A DNA stretch of 64,000 bases, from NCBI RefSeq assembly GCF_008364765.1, contig NZ_VTUY01000004.1, positions 628,596 to 692,595 of the forward strand, written 5' to 3'. Source of the stretch: Bacillus sp. CH30_1T. Its GTDB lineage: Bacteria > Bacillota > Bacilli > Bacillales > Bacillaceae_B. The notes under the pieces were generated by a model. That model did not search any database. It was not told where the DNA came from and saw nothing but the letters and a program-made list of their open reading frames with translations. Position numbers and translations under genes: made by a program. Shown piece by piece: positions 9,733-19,884 of the stretch (position 1 is the stretch's first letter; each line of letters begins with the position of its first letter).

Positions 9733-10139
9733 GATAATTCGGCGTTGACTGTGGCACTTATCACGACTTTCTTCGTCACATCAGGCGACTCCGCAACCTT
9801 TGTTCTTGGAATGCTCACAACAGGTTGGAAATTAAACCCTCCTAGCGGTGTGAAAGTGGTATAGGGATTTTCCTGGTCGCATCCACACTTGTTCTAATGG
9901 CGTCCGGCGGCCTGACAGGACTGCAGACAGCAATCATCGTAAGTGCACTTCCGCTTACATTCGTCGTGCTTGTCATGTGTTATGGATTGGTCAAGCAGCT
10001 TAGAAATGAATATGACTTCCAAATGAATCATTGGACAACGAATGAAAAGGATAAATCAAAGGTAGGGCTAAGGAAATTACCTTTCCCATATAAGGGGTTC
10101 CATTTTTGGAGAGAATACCTTAAATCACACCTTAATTAG
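9733..10139 (+). pseudogene. BCCT glycine-betaine transporter (OpuD type), C-terminal remnant
   Basis: The upstream frame reads [20 protein letters not shown], the tenth-helix region of BCCT carriers. It breaks at a stop after NPPSGVKVV and resumes in another frame as MASGGLTGLQTAIIVSALPL, then a cytoplasmic tail ending at 10139. Only about 135 of some 500 residues are left. BCCT carriers import betaine-type osmoprotectants with sodium. Confidence 0.75.
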
Positions 10140-10192
10140 TTATGGAAATAACAGAGAAATTGGCACAGTATTTAGCGCTGTATTTAACCAAT

Positions 10193-10508
10193 AAAAGAGG
10201 TTGGGACAAAAGTTTTTTATCCTAAGTCAAACCCGAACAAACCTGCTTCTTAGTGTGCAGATTTGTTCGGGTTTATTATTTATTTTCGAGATTTGATTTT
10301 AGCTGTTTCCAGCGGTTGATTGGAGTGCAAGACGAAGACTCCTGCGGGAAGAGTAGCTTATGTGAGACCCCGCAGGCTTGCCGAGGAGGCTCACGGGCTA
10401 CCCGCGGAAAGCGTAGTCTTGCACGGAAATCATTAGCGGTATGAAGAACCTACACTTCTATTGTTCGTCTTTTTATCGTGGTTTTTTAATTTTGTCCCAG
10501 CCTCTTTT
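10193..10508. repeat. 316-bp dispersed Bacillus-type repeat with terminal inverted repeats
   Basis: The ends AAAAGAGGTTGGGACAAAA (10193-10211) and its near-perfect reverse complement at 10490-10508 bound the element. Inside are a hairpin (10229-10241 with 10262-10274) and a GC-rich core (GAAGACTCCTGCGGG, ACCCCGCAGG, GAGGCTCACGGGC) that I recognise from multi-copy intergenic elements of Bacillus genomes. The short open frame at 10253-10444 is a by-product of this repeat and is not a gene. Confidence 0.75.
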
Positions 10509-10523
10509 GAGTTTTTATTATCT

Positions 10524-10580
10524 CCCTTATTCCATTAAAGCCCCGTGTGACTTGATCCCGTCCATTAAACTGTTCGCCCC
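10524..10580. repeat. Dispersed TTCCATTAAA/GCCCC repeat, degenerate copy
   Basis: TTATTCCATTAAAGCCCC at 10527-10544 and TCCATTAAACTGTTCGCCCC at 10561-10580 belong to the family that is common after 27 kb. This is the only clear copy left of the transposon. Confidence 0.5.
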
Positions 10581-10623
10581 TACTTGTAGAAACATGATTG
10601 AGGCTGGTTGGGACTGAGATTCC

Positions 10624-10628
10624 GTATA
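10624..10628. repeat. Target site duplication GTATA, left copy
   Basis: GTATA directly precedes the left terminal repeat and recurs directly after the right terminal repeat at 26260-26264, as expected for Tn3-family insertion. Confidence 0.85.
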
Positions 10629-10667
10629 GGGGTGTAACCAACATTTTGTCATAAAACCCACGTTAAG
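10629..10667 (+). repeat. Left terminal inverted repeat of the 15.6-kb transposon
   Basis: It starts GGGGTGTAACCAACATTTTG and ends CCCACGTTAAG. About 33 of 39 positions match the reverse complement of 26221-26259. Confidence 0.9.
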
Positions 10668-10727
10668 ACAATAAATGGAAAATGAATACTGATATCTCCA
10701 ACGCTAAGGAGATATCAGCATGATTTT

Positions 10728-13684
10728 TTATATCTTTAAAGGCCGCAATTCATTTGATTTTGGTACCTTTTTCGAATCAAATGAATATTCTCCAAGTAAA
10801 TTTATGTGTTCCCAACCTAATGGGGAAATGTGAGGTAATAACTCCTCTTTTAATTGGCCCTTTTCTCTTAATATCTTTGTAGCCTCAGTGAGATAAACGG
10901 TATTCCAAACTGTAATAGCATTAATAAGAATATTTAATGCACTAGCTCGTTGAAGTTGATCTTGCAATCCTCTTTCCCGTAGCTCTCCACGTTTACCAAA
11001 GAATAGGGCTCTTGCCAATCCATTCATAGCTTCACCCTTATTTAATCCTCTTTGGATACGCCGGCGTAATGTTTCATTAGAAATATAGTCTAATATAAAG
11101 ATTGTCTTTTCAATTCTGCCCATCTCACGCAATGCTGTTGCCATTTTATTTTGGCGAGAATAAGATCCTAACTTTCCTAAAATAAGTGAAGCCGATACTC
11201 TACCTTCCCGTATGGAATGTGCTAATCGTAAGACATCATCATAGTTATCTTGAATAATCTTAATGTTGATTTTCCCTCGAAGAATGCTGTCAATCTTTGA
11301 ATAAACACTGGATTTATCCATGACATAAAGTTTAGAGTCAGATAAATCTCGCATTCTAGGAGCAAAGCGAAAACCTAATATATGGCTTAATCCAAAAACC
11401 TGATCGGTGTAACCAGCCGTATCCGTGTAATGCTCTTCAATGGATAATTCTGATTCATGATGAAGCAATCCATCGATGACATGTACAGCATCCCTGGCGT
11501 TTGTGTTAATAACCTTTGTATAAAAAGAAGAAAATTGATCACTGGTGAATCTATAGATAGTAGTGCCTTTCCCTGTTCCGTAGTGTGGGTTAGCATCAGC
11601 ATGAAGAGAAGAGACGCCAACTTGTACACGCATGCCATCAGAAGATGAGGTACTCCCATTCCCCCAATATTTTGTTAAAGAAAGATGATGTTGAAAGTTT
11701 ACTAAAGTAGCTTGAGCTTTACTCAAAGAATCCTCATGTAATCGCCATTGGGCTGCATTAGCTAACTGATGATAGGTGATTCCTGGTGTTGCTTCAGCCA
11801 TTTTGGTAAGTCCGATATTGGTTCCCATGGCCATAATCGTAGCCATTACAATAGACTTTTCTTCTCCCTTAGGTGGCCTATTACTAGACGCATGAGCAAG
11901 GTGTTCATCGAATGCTGTCCAATTTGAAACTTCAATCAATAAATCAGTAAGTTTTACCCGTGGTAACATGTTATATAAAGTTTGGCTAAGAGATTTGGCT
12001 TCTTCCGGTGTATCTTTCTCTAAGCGGTCAAGTCGTATCCTTGATTTGTCTATACTAATTCCCTCAAGTGAATCTATATTTTCCATTATATAATCTAATC
12101 TTTCATTTAAAGCTGTGTTTCTCTCAATTATATATTCTTGAGCTGACATACCAACAGCTAATCTATTGCCTGTATTCTTAGTTTCATCCCAATTATCTTT
12201 AGTGACTAAGTATTCTTCAAAATCCTTATGTAACCTGCTTCCAACAACCCATATATCTCCTGAACGGATATGGTTTTTTAATTCGGTTAATGCTGACAAT
12301 TCATAATACTTTCGATTAACATTTCCATCTTCATCATAGACATGTTTCTGCCATCTCTTTGGCACGAAATCCAATGGCGCGCCTTCGGGAATATGGCGCT
12401 TCTTATTATTGTTAATTTCACGCAAGACATTTAGAGCACGCAATAAAGGCTCAGCAGCCTGAGTCGTATGGAACTCCAATTTACTGAGAAGTACTGGTGT
12501 ATACTTTCTAAGGTAATTAAACCGGGTGACCAACAAATCTAAGTAATCGTAGTCCATAGGACGAGCTAAACGTTTTGCTTCTTCTATAGAATCAACAATC
12601 TTTTCCCATGGCATTATTTTCTCTAATAATTCAAATGGATCTATCTCTTCATTTCGTGCTTTTACTAAAGCTTCACCAATATCCGCAAAGTGTAGTACTT
12701 TTTCATTGATAGATTTCCCATTTTGCTTTTGCAGTTCTTCTTGTGCTCTTCTACCCTTTGACTGTAAGATCATAATTTGGCGGTCATGAATTTCGATAGA
12801 TTGATCAATTAGATCTTGACTAAGAGTTAATAGGTGAGCTACAAGAATAGCGTACCTTTTATTCTCATTAAACCTCCGAAAGGAATGAGGTTCATATCGG
12901 GCGCCTAGCCTAGCAAGCTGGAGCAGCCTATTCGAGTGAATATTTTCGGCCTCTGTTGAAAGATTTAATAAACGAACATATTCTAATCTCTCAATTACTT
13001 TTAAAAAAGCATCTGGCGATGATTGACTGGTATTTCCCTTAGCCATCCAAGCTTAGTTTTGGATTTATCGGAAGGGGTATCAATTAATTTCTCCAATTGT
13101 TGTTTTTGCCATGGAGATAATGGTTTATAGAGTGAATTATATACTTTCTCCTCTGCCCTTCGCCTTGTTTCCCATACTAATCTTTCGATCGTTGTCATAG
13201 CAGGCAGAATGATTTTTCGCTTTCGCATTTCTTCTAAAGTCATCCTTATCAGGAACAGTGCATTTGAATTTTCAATTGCTTGGGGTAGTAATGCGTGTGA
13301 AATAACCCGATATGAGTGGGCAGAAAAATTAGAGAAACCATAGTGTTTTCGTATTTCTTCCATATGTTCATGTTTTGTTTGCTCTCGTTCAGAATATAGT
13401 TTAAATTCACTTGGGTCTATTTGTAGCTGTTTAGCAACATAGTTTATCACCTTATCAGGAATACTTTTAATATCTGAAATTGACCAACCTGGATAACGAA
13501 AAAGACAGATTTGAATAGCGAATCCCAATCGATTATGATCTCTTCTTCTACGCCTTATTACCTCTATATCATCTTGTGTAAGGGTATAGTAGTAAGCCAG
13601 TTCCCAATTACTCAAAGTAGAAGGGATTGTCAAAAAATCCTTCCTTTGATCAGGTGTAAGTAGTTCTCTTGCTCTTAGGTACAC
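10728..13684 (-). pseudogene. tnpA: Tn3-family transposase, one frameshift
   Basis: Residues 1-227 are in one frame (13684-13001) and the remaining 760 in another (to 10728). Comparison with the intact transposase at 21239-24202, where the junction reads LKESPGHPSPETFLKV, shows that loss of a single G near 13025 explains the shift (here REIP then SSPDAFLKV). The DDE core is intact: SSSDGMRVQVG, TDTAGYTDQVFGL and REMGRIEKTIF. The stop is 61 bases from the terminal repeat, the usual arrangement. Without the missing base no full-length transposase is made. Confidence 0.9.
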
Positions 13685-13696
13685 AGGAGAATCCCC

Positions 13697-14269
13697 CTAT
13701 TCTAACCCAACGGTTTGAATTTTTTCCAAAGCTCGATACAAAACTGATTTACTTATACCTGTCATGTCCGTAATTTCCTTGATGCTATATTGATTAGAAG
13801 AATGTAGTTTTAAAGCGCGCTCCACCAACTTAGGGTCTTTGGAGGGTCTTCCTCCGTTTCGACCTCTCATTTTTGCAGATTTTAATCCTGATTTTGTACG
13901 CTCACTAATAATATCCCGTTCTAATTCAGCAATACTCGCCATAGTTCGAAAGAAAAAACGTCCCATTGCGGAGGAGGTATTGATACTATCCTGTATTGAA
14001 ATAAAATTGACTTTTTTTTCTTCAAAGGTTTCTGCCAACTCAATAAGATGCTTTGTAGATCTTGAAATACGGTCCAACTTATATACAACTACAGAATCGC
14101 CTTCACTTATAGCTTTTAGGAGTTGTTCTAATTCAGGGCGTTCTTTTTTTGTTCCAGTTATTTTTTCTTTATAAATAACAGCTGCACCAGAATTCTTTAA
14201 GGCGTCAATTTGTAGATCTAAATTTTGGTCTTGGGTAGATACCCGAGCATATCCAAAGATTTTCCCCAT
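13697..14269 (-). CDS. tnpR: Serine resolvase of the 15.6-kb transposon
   Basis: The 190-residue serine recombinase has the catalytic serine in YARVSTQDQ, the conserved YKLDRISRS and ERDIISERTKSGL motifs, and a C-terminal helix-turn-helix (YSIKEITDMTGISKSVLYRA). Tn3 resolvases separate cointegrates at the res site. The gene lies 12 bases upstream of tnpA on the same strand and probably shares its transcript. The likely res site is the direct upstream region. Confidence 0.92.
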   Translation of the reverse strand: MGKIFGYARVSTQDQNLDLQIDALKNSGAAVIYKEKITGTKKERPELEQLLKAISEGDSVVVYKLDRISRSTKHLIELAETFEEKKVNFISIQDSINTSSAMGRFFFRTMASIAELERDIISERTKSGLKSAKMRGRNGGRPSKDPKLVERALKLHSSNQYSIKEITDMTGISKSVLYRALEKIQTVGLE

Positions 14270-14420
14270 TTTAATTCACTCCCTCCAAATTAATTATTCC
14301 CTAATTCGGTTTTTGTGTCAATTTTTGGGAAGATGTTAAAGGGAAGCTTTTAGGGAATGAAAAACAATTAAAATCCACCGAATTATAGATGAGTAAAAAT
14401 TATCCCTAAAACGTTCATTT
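14270..14420. promoter_or_regulatory. Likely res site and promoter region of tnpR
   Basis: This AT-rich leader holds several related dyad parts (ATTCCCTAATTCGG, TTTTAGGGAAT, ATTATCCCTAAAACG) in the position where Tn3 resolvase subsites occur. The subsites were not mapped precisely. Confidence 0.5.
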
Positions 14421-14564
14421 CTGGGACCATTGACTATCCGGTAACAGGAAAACAGCCATTTTATTAGTGTTAAGACTTATGTGACGGATTAGAGCAGCAA
14501 CCCTGTGATAAAGCCTAAAAGGATCTTCATTAGAATATCCTTTTTCAATACCGATAACATCTGA

Positions 14565-14978
14565 TTATGTTAAGTGATCGGTTTTAAACTTAAAACTTTC
14601 TATTAAAATACTTCCAAAAACAATACCACTAAGTATTTGGGATAAAGGATCTTGTAATATTCCAATATTAATAATAAATATGTTGTTAATTATTAATAAC
14701 GGTGATAAGGAAATATAAAGTGTTGGAATTCCAATTATAATTAATTTTGTATAATCAATTTTTGAGACTCTTGTTTTTAACAATGAGAATAAGAAATTTG
14801 GAAATTTTAATAATGCCCCCAACAATATTGGGAATATTATAATAAATAATGTATAACTAAAACTGTTACCTCCATCCAATCCTATATTTTCCATTTTAAC
14901 TTTATAACGAATACCTATATATAAGACAATTATAAATGTAATCAAAAAAGCAGCATTATAAAAAATTTTCTTTTTCAT
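14565..14978 (-). CDS. Small four-helix membrane protein, unknown
   Basis: The ATG at 14978 is preferred because AAAGGAG precedes it at a good distance; an in-frame ATG at 14996 lies upstream of that site. The 137-residue product begins MKKKIFYNAAFLITFIIVLY and has four hydrophobic segments separated by short loops. No family is recognised. It is the first cargo gene after the resolvase. Confidence 0.6.
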   Translation of the reverse strand: MKKKIFYNAAFLITFIIVLYIGIRYKVKMENIGLDGGNSFSYTLFIIIFPILLGALLKFPNFLFSLLKTRVSKIDYTKLIIIGIPTLYISLSPLLIINNIFIINIGILQDPLSQILSGIVFGSILIESFKFKTDHLT

Positions 14979-15056
14979 ATGGAGATCTCCTTTCATATCG
15001 TTCTCTTTAAATTATATAAAAAGGTCTTACATTTTAGTAAGACCCTCTATTTTTAT

Positions 15057-15916
15057 TTACTTATAATTCCTTCTAACTGTTGAATCTCCCTGATAAGCTC
15101 CATGTGCATACCACTTACCTCCAAAAGAAGCATAAGTTCCACTATTCCTTATACCTGGATTATCTTCCGTTACAGGAAAACCGGTTCCATTAGTACTTGA
15201 CCATAAATAGTAATAGCTCCAATTCCCATCAAGCCAGTTGGTTGTATTGTAACCAGTATTCACCTGAACTAAATTGCTTGAATAAACTTACCTTGCTTTT
15301 GATCATTACTTATTGCGAATATGTGATCGACATCATAATCAGAAGAATCTGTTGTCCAATATTGTGCCTGCATTTTTGTTGTAGATGCCCAATATTGAGA
15401 TCCATCTGTCCAAACTTTAAATTCGTGCCAGTACTTAGTACCGACCTCATATCCTAAGTTTGAATGTTTTACTAATGTTGGACCTTCTTCTGCATAAATA
15501 GTTGGTGACCCTGGACAAGAACTTGCAGCAGACACTTTTTCACCTATAAAAATTGTACTTAAGATAGATACAAATTTATTATTATTGCATATTTCCTTTA
15601 TGTTAGAAAAGCTTAATTCTCCGTCAGGAAGAGATTTTAAATTGACTTTAGGATTAATCCATATTTTATATCTTTCTTTTGCTTCTTTTTCCGTAAGTTC
15701 ACCTTTTATAATCTTATCTTTAATAAACGGTATATCTACTGGGTTTGCTTTAATATAATTTGAAGGAACATTTTTGCCACTGTTCTTCTCAAATAAATTC
15801 TCCTCTGATTCTAATAGTGTGGCAGTTTCATTGGCTTTTACTTCCAACTCGTTTTTAATTAAAAATAATCCCATAATTAAAGACATACATAAACTGACAA
15901 TAAGAATTTTTTTCAA
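15057..15916 (-). pseudogene. Exported protein of unknown family, one frameshift
   Basis: A signal peptide (MKKILIVSLCMSLIMGLFLI) opens a frame that stops at 15269 after KQGKFIQAI. The same protein clearly continues in another frame (QVNTGYNTTNWLDGNWSYYY, then GGKWYAHGAYQGDSTVRRNY) to 15057. Joining them by one base change near 15275 gives about 285 residues. The C-terminal part is rich in Trp and Tyr, like a secreted beta-structured or carbohydrate-binding domain, and contains DVDHIFAIS. No catalytic motif was identified. Confidence 0.6.
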
Positions 15917-16161
15917 TATTTACACCTCTCTTTAATTTTTTTAAAAATCATACAATTAAAATTTTCATTCCTTTTCCCTATACACTAAACTCCCTTTCTT
16001 GTTAAATTTATATGTTTGAGAAAATCCATAATAACTTTATTAAATTATAAGAATACAGTAAATCTGGTTATGTTAACAAAAAAACATTCCAAATTAAGGG
16101 TCTGTTTTCTTTTTTATATGATGACTCCGACTAAAACCAGTAGCAACCCTGTGACTAGGCC

Positions 16162-16264
16162 TTATAGTCTAAAGTCTTTCAAGCTGTCAGCAATTTCATC
16201 TTCACGAATACCGATGTACTTCTTGGTGATCGCAGGGGCAGCATGGCCGAAGATTTCCATAAGA
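16162..16264 (-). pseudogene. Tyrosine recombinase (integrase) C-terminal fragment
   Basis: The frame reads LMEIFGHAAPAITKKYIGIR and continues EDEIADSLKDFRL to a stop at 16162. It holds the conserved GH motif and active-site tyrosine region of phage-type integrases. The gene is cut where a Tn3-type terminal repeat starts at 16265, and its upstream part is not found on the far side of that element. Confidence 0.75.
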
Positions 16265-16302
16265 GGGGTCCCAGTAGCAAAACGCGGAAAACATACGCTA
16301 AG
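16265..16302 (+). repeat. Tn3-type terminal repeat, third family, left end
   Basis: 38 bases starting GGGGTCCCAGTAGCAAAACG and ending ACGCTAAG. They pair with the inverted copy at 20094-20131 (about 33 of 38 match). ATAAG lies one base outside both ends. Confidence 0.75.
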
Positions 16303-16478
16303 CTAAATTAGTAATCTATTTTCATCCAAAAAGCGTATGCTACAGATTTCTGCACATACGCTATTAGTTAACTTTTTTTGTTTTATAAGTATTTGAAGAA
16401 TAAGTACTTAGTTATAGAAATGATGATTAAGCAATTAATATTCTAAGGTAGCTTTTAGCATTTGAAATACTTTACTGA

Positions 16479-17921
16479 TTATTTCACCAGTAACCATTCA
16501 TCAAAAACTGAATCATCACTTAAACGAAAATAGTGCTTCGTAAATCTTATAAACTCTTTAGAATTTATCTCTTTAAATTGATAGTACTGGTAGTAGGTCC
16601 TCAAAAACTTTTCAGCTTCTTTTAACCCACCTCTCTCTTCAAACAACTTCCACAGCATTACAGAAGATTTTCCGTATATATATGAACTTTGATTACTTTC
16701 TTCGTACTCGTGCAAAGGTAGATTTACTGGCAATGAATCTAGGAATTGTATCGCTGCGTACATGGAACTATAAGGTACTTCTTCGTTATTTGTTGAATGG
16801 AAATATAATTCTGTTGCAAAATCAGCAAAACCTTCATCTAACCATGCATCATGGTAAGGGTCATTGCTAATTATTCCATAAAACCACTGATGAGCAATTT
16901 CATGAACAACAGTCTTTTTTAATGATTCAGGTTCTAAGGGTTCACTGTTATAAATGGAGTATGCAGTAACAATCCCAGGATACTCCATACTCATTCCATC
17001 CAACAAAATATCTAATTGGTCATGTGGATAAGAGCCAATGTTTTCTTCAAAATAAGTTAGTGCATCTGAAGCGATATCAGTAACTTCTTGGTACAATTCC
17101 ATATTTTCTCCGAACCCAAAGACTCTAATGTTGGTGTGTCCAGCCTCTTTCTCTATTAGAGTTGGATTATTAAGGATTGCTGCAAAGAACATATTAACAT
17201 TATTAGCTTGTAAACTACCCTGTTTTTCATTCGGATAAAAATCATTTGGACTAGTAGTGGTAAGTGTGAATCCTTTAGGAATTTGATAAGTAAAATTAAA
17301 ATCACTAAAGTCCGTATGAAACGTTTCTCCTTTAAATCTATACTCTTCTTTATTCCAACGATGTTCCCTATAAGTAGCAAGCATCGGGTAAAATTGAGCT
17401 AAGTAGTAATTTCCGTTATTTTTTGTGTACCTCAAACCATTTTCGGGTAGGGTAAAGTTATATTTAAAACCTACATTAATTTTCCCATTCGAATCTAATC
17501 GACTTTTCAACGGAACCCTTAATGTATCTTTTTCTAGGTCATACTCAACTTTTTCTCCATTAATTGCCACCTCTTCGACTGATAAAGTTCCTGGGTTATC
17601 TAGAGGGTGGGATATTTTATTTAAAGTCTGTTCGGTAAAGATATTTGGAATAAAATAAAAAATCAACTCATTCCAAGCATCTTTAGATGTATTCTTAATA
17701 TTCATTTTTGCATCTACTTCAAACTCTCCCACACTACTCATCTTTAAATTAATATCGTATATCGTATCATTACCAGCAGTAACGCTCTTTGGAGAAAACG
17801 AAGTTCTATCTAGTGAAACAGTAACCTCCTCTATACTTGTACCTTCATCCACTTCACACCCTCTAAGTAAATAGCTTGTCAATAGCATCAAGTAAATTAG
17901 AAAATATAGATGCTTGAACAC
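16479..17921 (-). CDS. M1-family (gluzincin) metallopeptidase, lipoprotein
   Basis: The GTG at 17921 behind GAGGTGGTGGG gives about 480 residues that start as a lipoprotein: hydrophobic FLIYLMLLTSYLL followed by the lipobox LLRGC. Longer upstream starts lack this logic. The zinc site HEIAHQWFYG is followed 18 residues later by the third ligand in DEGFAD, the HExxH-x18-E pattern of M1 aminopeptidases. An N-terminal beta domain precedes it. It should act outside the membrane on peptides. It is cargo of the transposon and stands alone between two sets of Tn3 ends. Confidence 0.85.
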   Translation of the reverse strand: MFKHLYFLIYLMLLTSYLLRGCEVDEGTSIEEVTVSLDRTSFSPKSVTAGNDTIYDINLKMSSVGEFEVDAKMNIKNTSKDAWNELIFYFIPNIFTEQTLNKISHPLDNPGTLSVEEVAINGEKVEYDLEKDTLRVPLKSRLDSNGKINVGFKYNFTLPENGLRYTKNNGNYYLAQFYPMLATYREHRWNKEEYRFKGETFHTDFSDFNFTYQIPKGFTLTTTSPNDFYPNEKQGSLQANNVNMFFAAILNNPTLIEKEAGHTNIRVFGFGENMELYQEVTDIASDALTYFEENIGSYPHDQLDILLDGMSMEYPGIVTAYSIYNSEPLEPESLKKTVVHEIAHQWFYGIISNDPYHDAWLDEGFADFATELYFHSTNNEEVPYSSMYAAIQFLDSLPVNLPLHEYEESNQSSYIYGKSSVMLWKLFEERGGLKEAEKFLRTYYQYYQFKEINSKEFIRFTKHYFRLSDDSVFDEWLLVK

Positions 17922-18060
17922 ACCCACCACCTCAACTTTTATTCCATATTTAACATATAAAGGATTGTAAGTTTGGGATAAGAGTTTAATACTAGAAAAA
18001 TTATAAATGATTACTAAATTACTGGTACCAAGTCGCTTGAGACTCATACATGTTATAATA

Positions 18061-18098
18061 GGGGTAGCGTCAGGAAAATGCGGATTTACAACGTTAAG
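18061..18098 (+). repeat. Terminal inverted repeat of the inner Tn3 module, left end
   Basis: It starts GGGGTAGCGTCAGGAAAATG and ends ACGTTAAG. It is a near-perfect inverted copy of 24239-24276. The flanks read TAATA here and TATTA at the right end, a 4-of-5 match for a target duplication. Confidence 0.88.
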
Positions 18099-18112
18099 GA
18101 ATTTTCCCTAAT

Positions 18113-18158
18113 AAAAAGCCCAATTTCTCAATTATAATATTAAGAAATTGGGCTTTTT
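18113..18158. terminator. Bidirectional terminator hairpin
   Basis: A perfect 16-bp stem (AAAAAGCCCAATTTCT with its complement at 18143-18158) carries A- and T-runs on its outer edges, so it can terminate from either side. It insulates the module just inside its left end. Confidence 0.85.
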
Positions 18159-18224
18159 CATTGCTTCGTTAAAGCTTGGTTCTGATTCTTTAAAGCAAAT
18201 AGACATTTAATGAATAGAAAGAAA

Positions 18225-18480
18225 CTAAAATGGAATACTGTTTTTTTCTGTACGTGTCCAACGGTCACCTGTTTCTAAAATGGCAGGCCTTCTGCTTAGG
18301 TATTCACCATCTAATATGGTTCTGATTCCTTGAGTTATCATCGTCAGGGATACAATTAGTAGTGCGAATAGAATGACAGGGAAGAAAATAATCCAGGTCG
18401 AAAGCATAATTTCAAAGAAATTGCTGCCAATAAATGCTGTCCACCCAGGAATTATAAATCCTAGAATTGACTACCCCTAT
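18225..18480 (-). pseudogene. Peptide/nickel ABC permease (DppC/NikC type), C-terminal fragment
   Basis: The frame reads GFIIPGWTAFIGSNFFEIML, then WIIFFPVILFALLIVSLTMI with TQGIRTILDGEYLS after it: the last helix and cytoplasmic tail of family 5 ABC permeases. The rest of the gene is absent and the C-terminus continues into unrelated residues. It was probably picked up or left behind during rearrangement. Confidence 0.65.
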
Positions 18481-18498
18481 CCAGGAAATTTGAAATTA

Positions 18499-19263
18499 TT
18501 ATTCCTTTGCTTGTTTGGTTTTTTTAAACTTTAGGGTTGATTCTTTTTCTGTTAATACATTCTTATATTTAGTTTCTCCATTTTTGGTTTTAATCTTGTA
18601 AAAGATTCCGTATCCATTTGCATTCACTGTATAAATATTAGCTGCTGGTTCAGATAAAAGTAGAGCATATTCTTTCCCTGGTTTTAACTTATAATCGTTA
18701 GCAGAAGTAAATGCTAAATACTTAGAATCCTTTTCTTTATTAGATAATTTATTTAACCCCATTTTTTCAATTTGACGTTCAGAAGTTGATTCAATAAATT
18801 TTGAAATTTTTAAATTTCCACCTCTGACGTATACAGTCAAATGTCCAAATAAAGGATTTCCTGATATTGTGTCTATTATTTCAACTTCATATGGTGTAAA
18901 TGGCGTAGGAGAAGAGAAGTTGTCTTTTTTGGGAAACATCCTTGCCTCATCTTCTGCAAGAACTTTCAAATGGACAATAGATGTCCTATCATCCATTAAA
19001 TTTTCAGGAATACTAGGATCAACAGCCCAGGAATACTGGTCTTCAAAGGTACCATAAATGTTATCAGAACTTATTTCCTCAACACTATCCTTTACCTCTA
19101 ATTCCTCTTCGTTACTATCAATGGATGTAGTAGTGTTATCTTTTATAGCACTCTCATGTGCAATCTGCTGAATACGACTATCATCTTGTCTATTTATTGT
19201 CCAAAATGTTATCCCAACAATAGTTAGAGTAAATAATCCAATTATGAGTTTCTTTTTATACAT
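18499..19263 (-). CDS. Membrane-anchored extracellular protein of unknown family
   Basis: The start ATG follows AAAGGAGG by about eight bases. The 254-residue product has one N-terminal membrane segment (KLIIGLFTLTIVGITFW) and then an acidic linker with the likely globular domain outside the cell (FTPYEVEIIDTISGNPLFGH, KLKPGKEYALLLSE). The tail is rich in lysine. No family is recognised. It lies 18 bases after the metzincin-like protease gene and is likely co-transcribed, so it may act with or protect against that protease. Confidence 0.65.
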   Translation of the reverse strand: MYKKKLIIGLFTLTIVGITFWTINRQDDSRIQQIAHESAIKDNTTTSIDSNEEELEVKDSVEEISSDNIYGTFEDQYSWAVDPSIPENLMDDRTSIVHLKVLAEDEARMFPKKDNFSSPTPFTPYEVEIIDTISGNPLFGHLTVYVRGGNLKISKFIESTSERQIEKMGLNKLSNKEKDSKYLAFTSANDYKLKPGKEYALLLSEPAANIYTVNANGYGIFYKIKTKNGETKYKNVLTEKESTLKFKKTKQAKE

Positions 19264-19281
19264 ACATATTCCCTCCTTTAA

Positions 19282-19884
19282 TTAATATTTCGCATTCAAA
19301 ACATAGTTAGCATCAGTTGTTACTCCAGTAGCAGTAGAAGCATCATTGTAGTACATAATTGACCATTTATTTTCATAGTCATATAAATCCTTCAGTCCAT
19401 ATACATGAAGCATTTCATGAATAATAACCTCTTCTCTATCTGCAGATGACATGTTTTTTAAATAGTAGTCATTTAAGAACACTTCACCATATCTCCAATC
19501 ATACTTATCTTTCTCACTTACTGTCATTAAGTAATATTGGCCTGAAGAATCTTTTCTAAAAACCCTTGTTAAACCATTAATATAATCAGAGTCAGTATAT
19601 TGATAAAAGTCCATTTTTGAGCTCATGTAATTTGTAGTTTTACTCAATATAAGAGGATTACTTCCACTACTAGGATACATAAGCTTCTGAACCGCATTAG
19701 GAATTGACACTGTATATTCATTATCAGAGTCAATTAAATAATTAATCTCTTTTCCTAAATATAATTTGTTGTTGTAATCTCTGTCTTCATCGTTCCAAGG
19801 TAATTCTGAGGCTGATGCAGCTGGTATTAAGCTTGTCCAAAATAGCATTACTAAGGTTGTTGATAATACAAATTTCTTTTTCAA
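19282..19884 (-). CDS. Secreted metzincin-like zinc metalloprotease
   Basis: The TTG start follows GGGAGG. A signal peptide with probable cleavage after AASAS opens a 200-residue protein. Near the C-terminus the sequence HEMLHVYGLKD matches the HExxHxxGxxD zinc motif of metzincins, and SIMYY 14 residues on fits the Met-turn. The upstream 130 residues would form the rest of a compact catalytic domain with no visible extra domains. It heads a two-gene operon with the membrane-anchored protein at 18499-19263. The substrate is unknown. Confidence 0.75.
   Translation of the reverse strand: MKKKFVLSTTLVMLFWTSLIPAASASELPWNDEDRDYNNKLYLGKEINYLIDSDNEYTVSIPNAVQKLMYPSSGSNPLILSKTTNYMSSKMDFYQYTDSDYINGLTRVFRKDSSGQYYLMTVSEKDKYDWRYGEVFLNDYYLKNMSSADREEVIIHEMLHVYGLKDLYDYENKWSIMYYNDASTATGVTTDANYVLNAKY

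Noticed and set aside
10253..10444. 63-codon plus-strand frame
   Set aside because: It lies wholly inside the 316-bp repeat and reads through its hairpins; such frames are artefacts of the repeat.
16016..16306. 96-codon plus-strand frame over the integrase remnant
   Set aside because: The minus strand carries a clear integrase C-terminus here, and the frame runs across a Tn3 terminal repeat.
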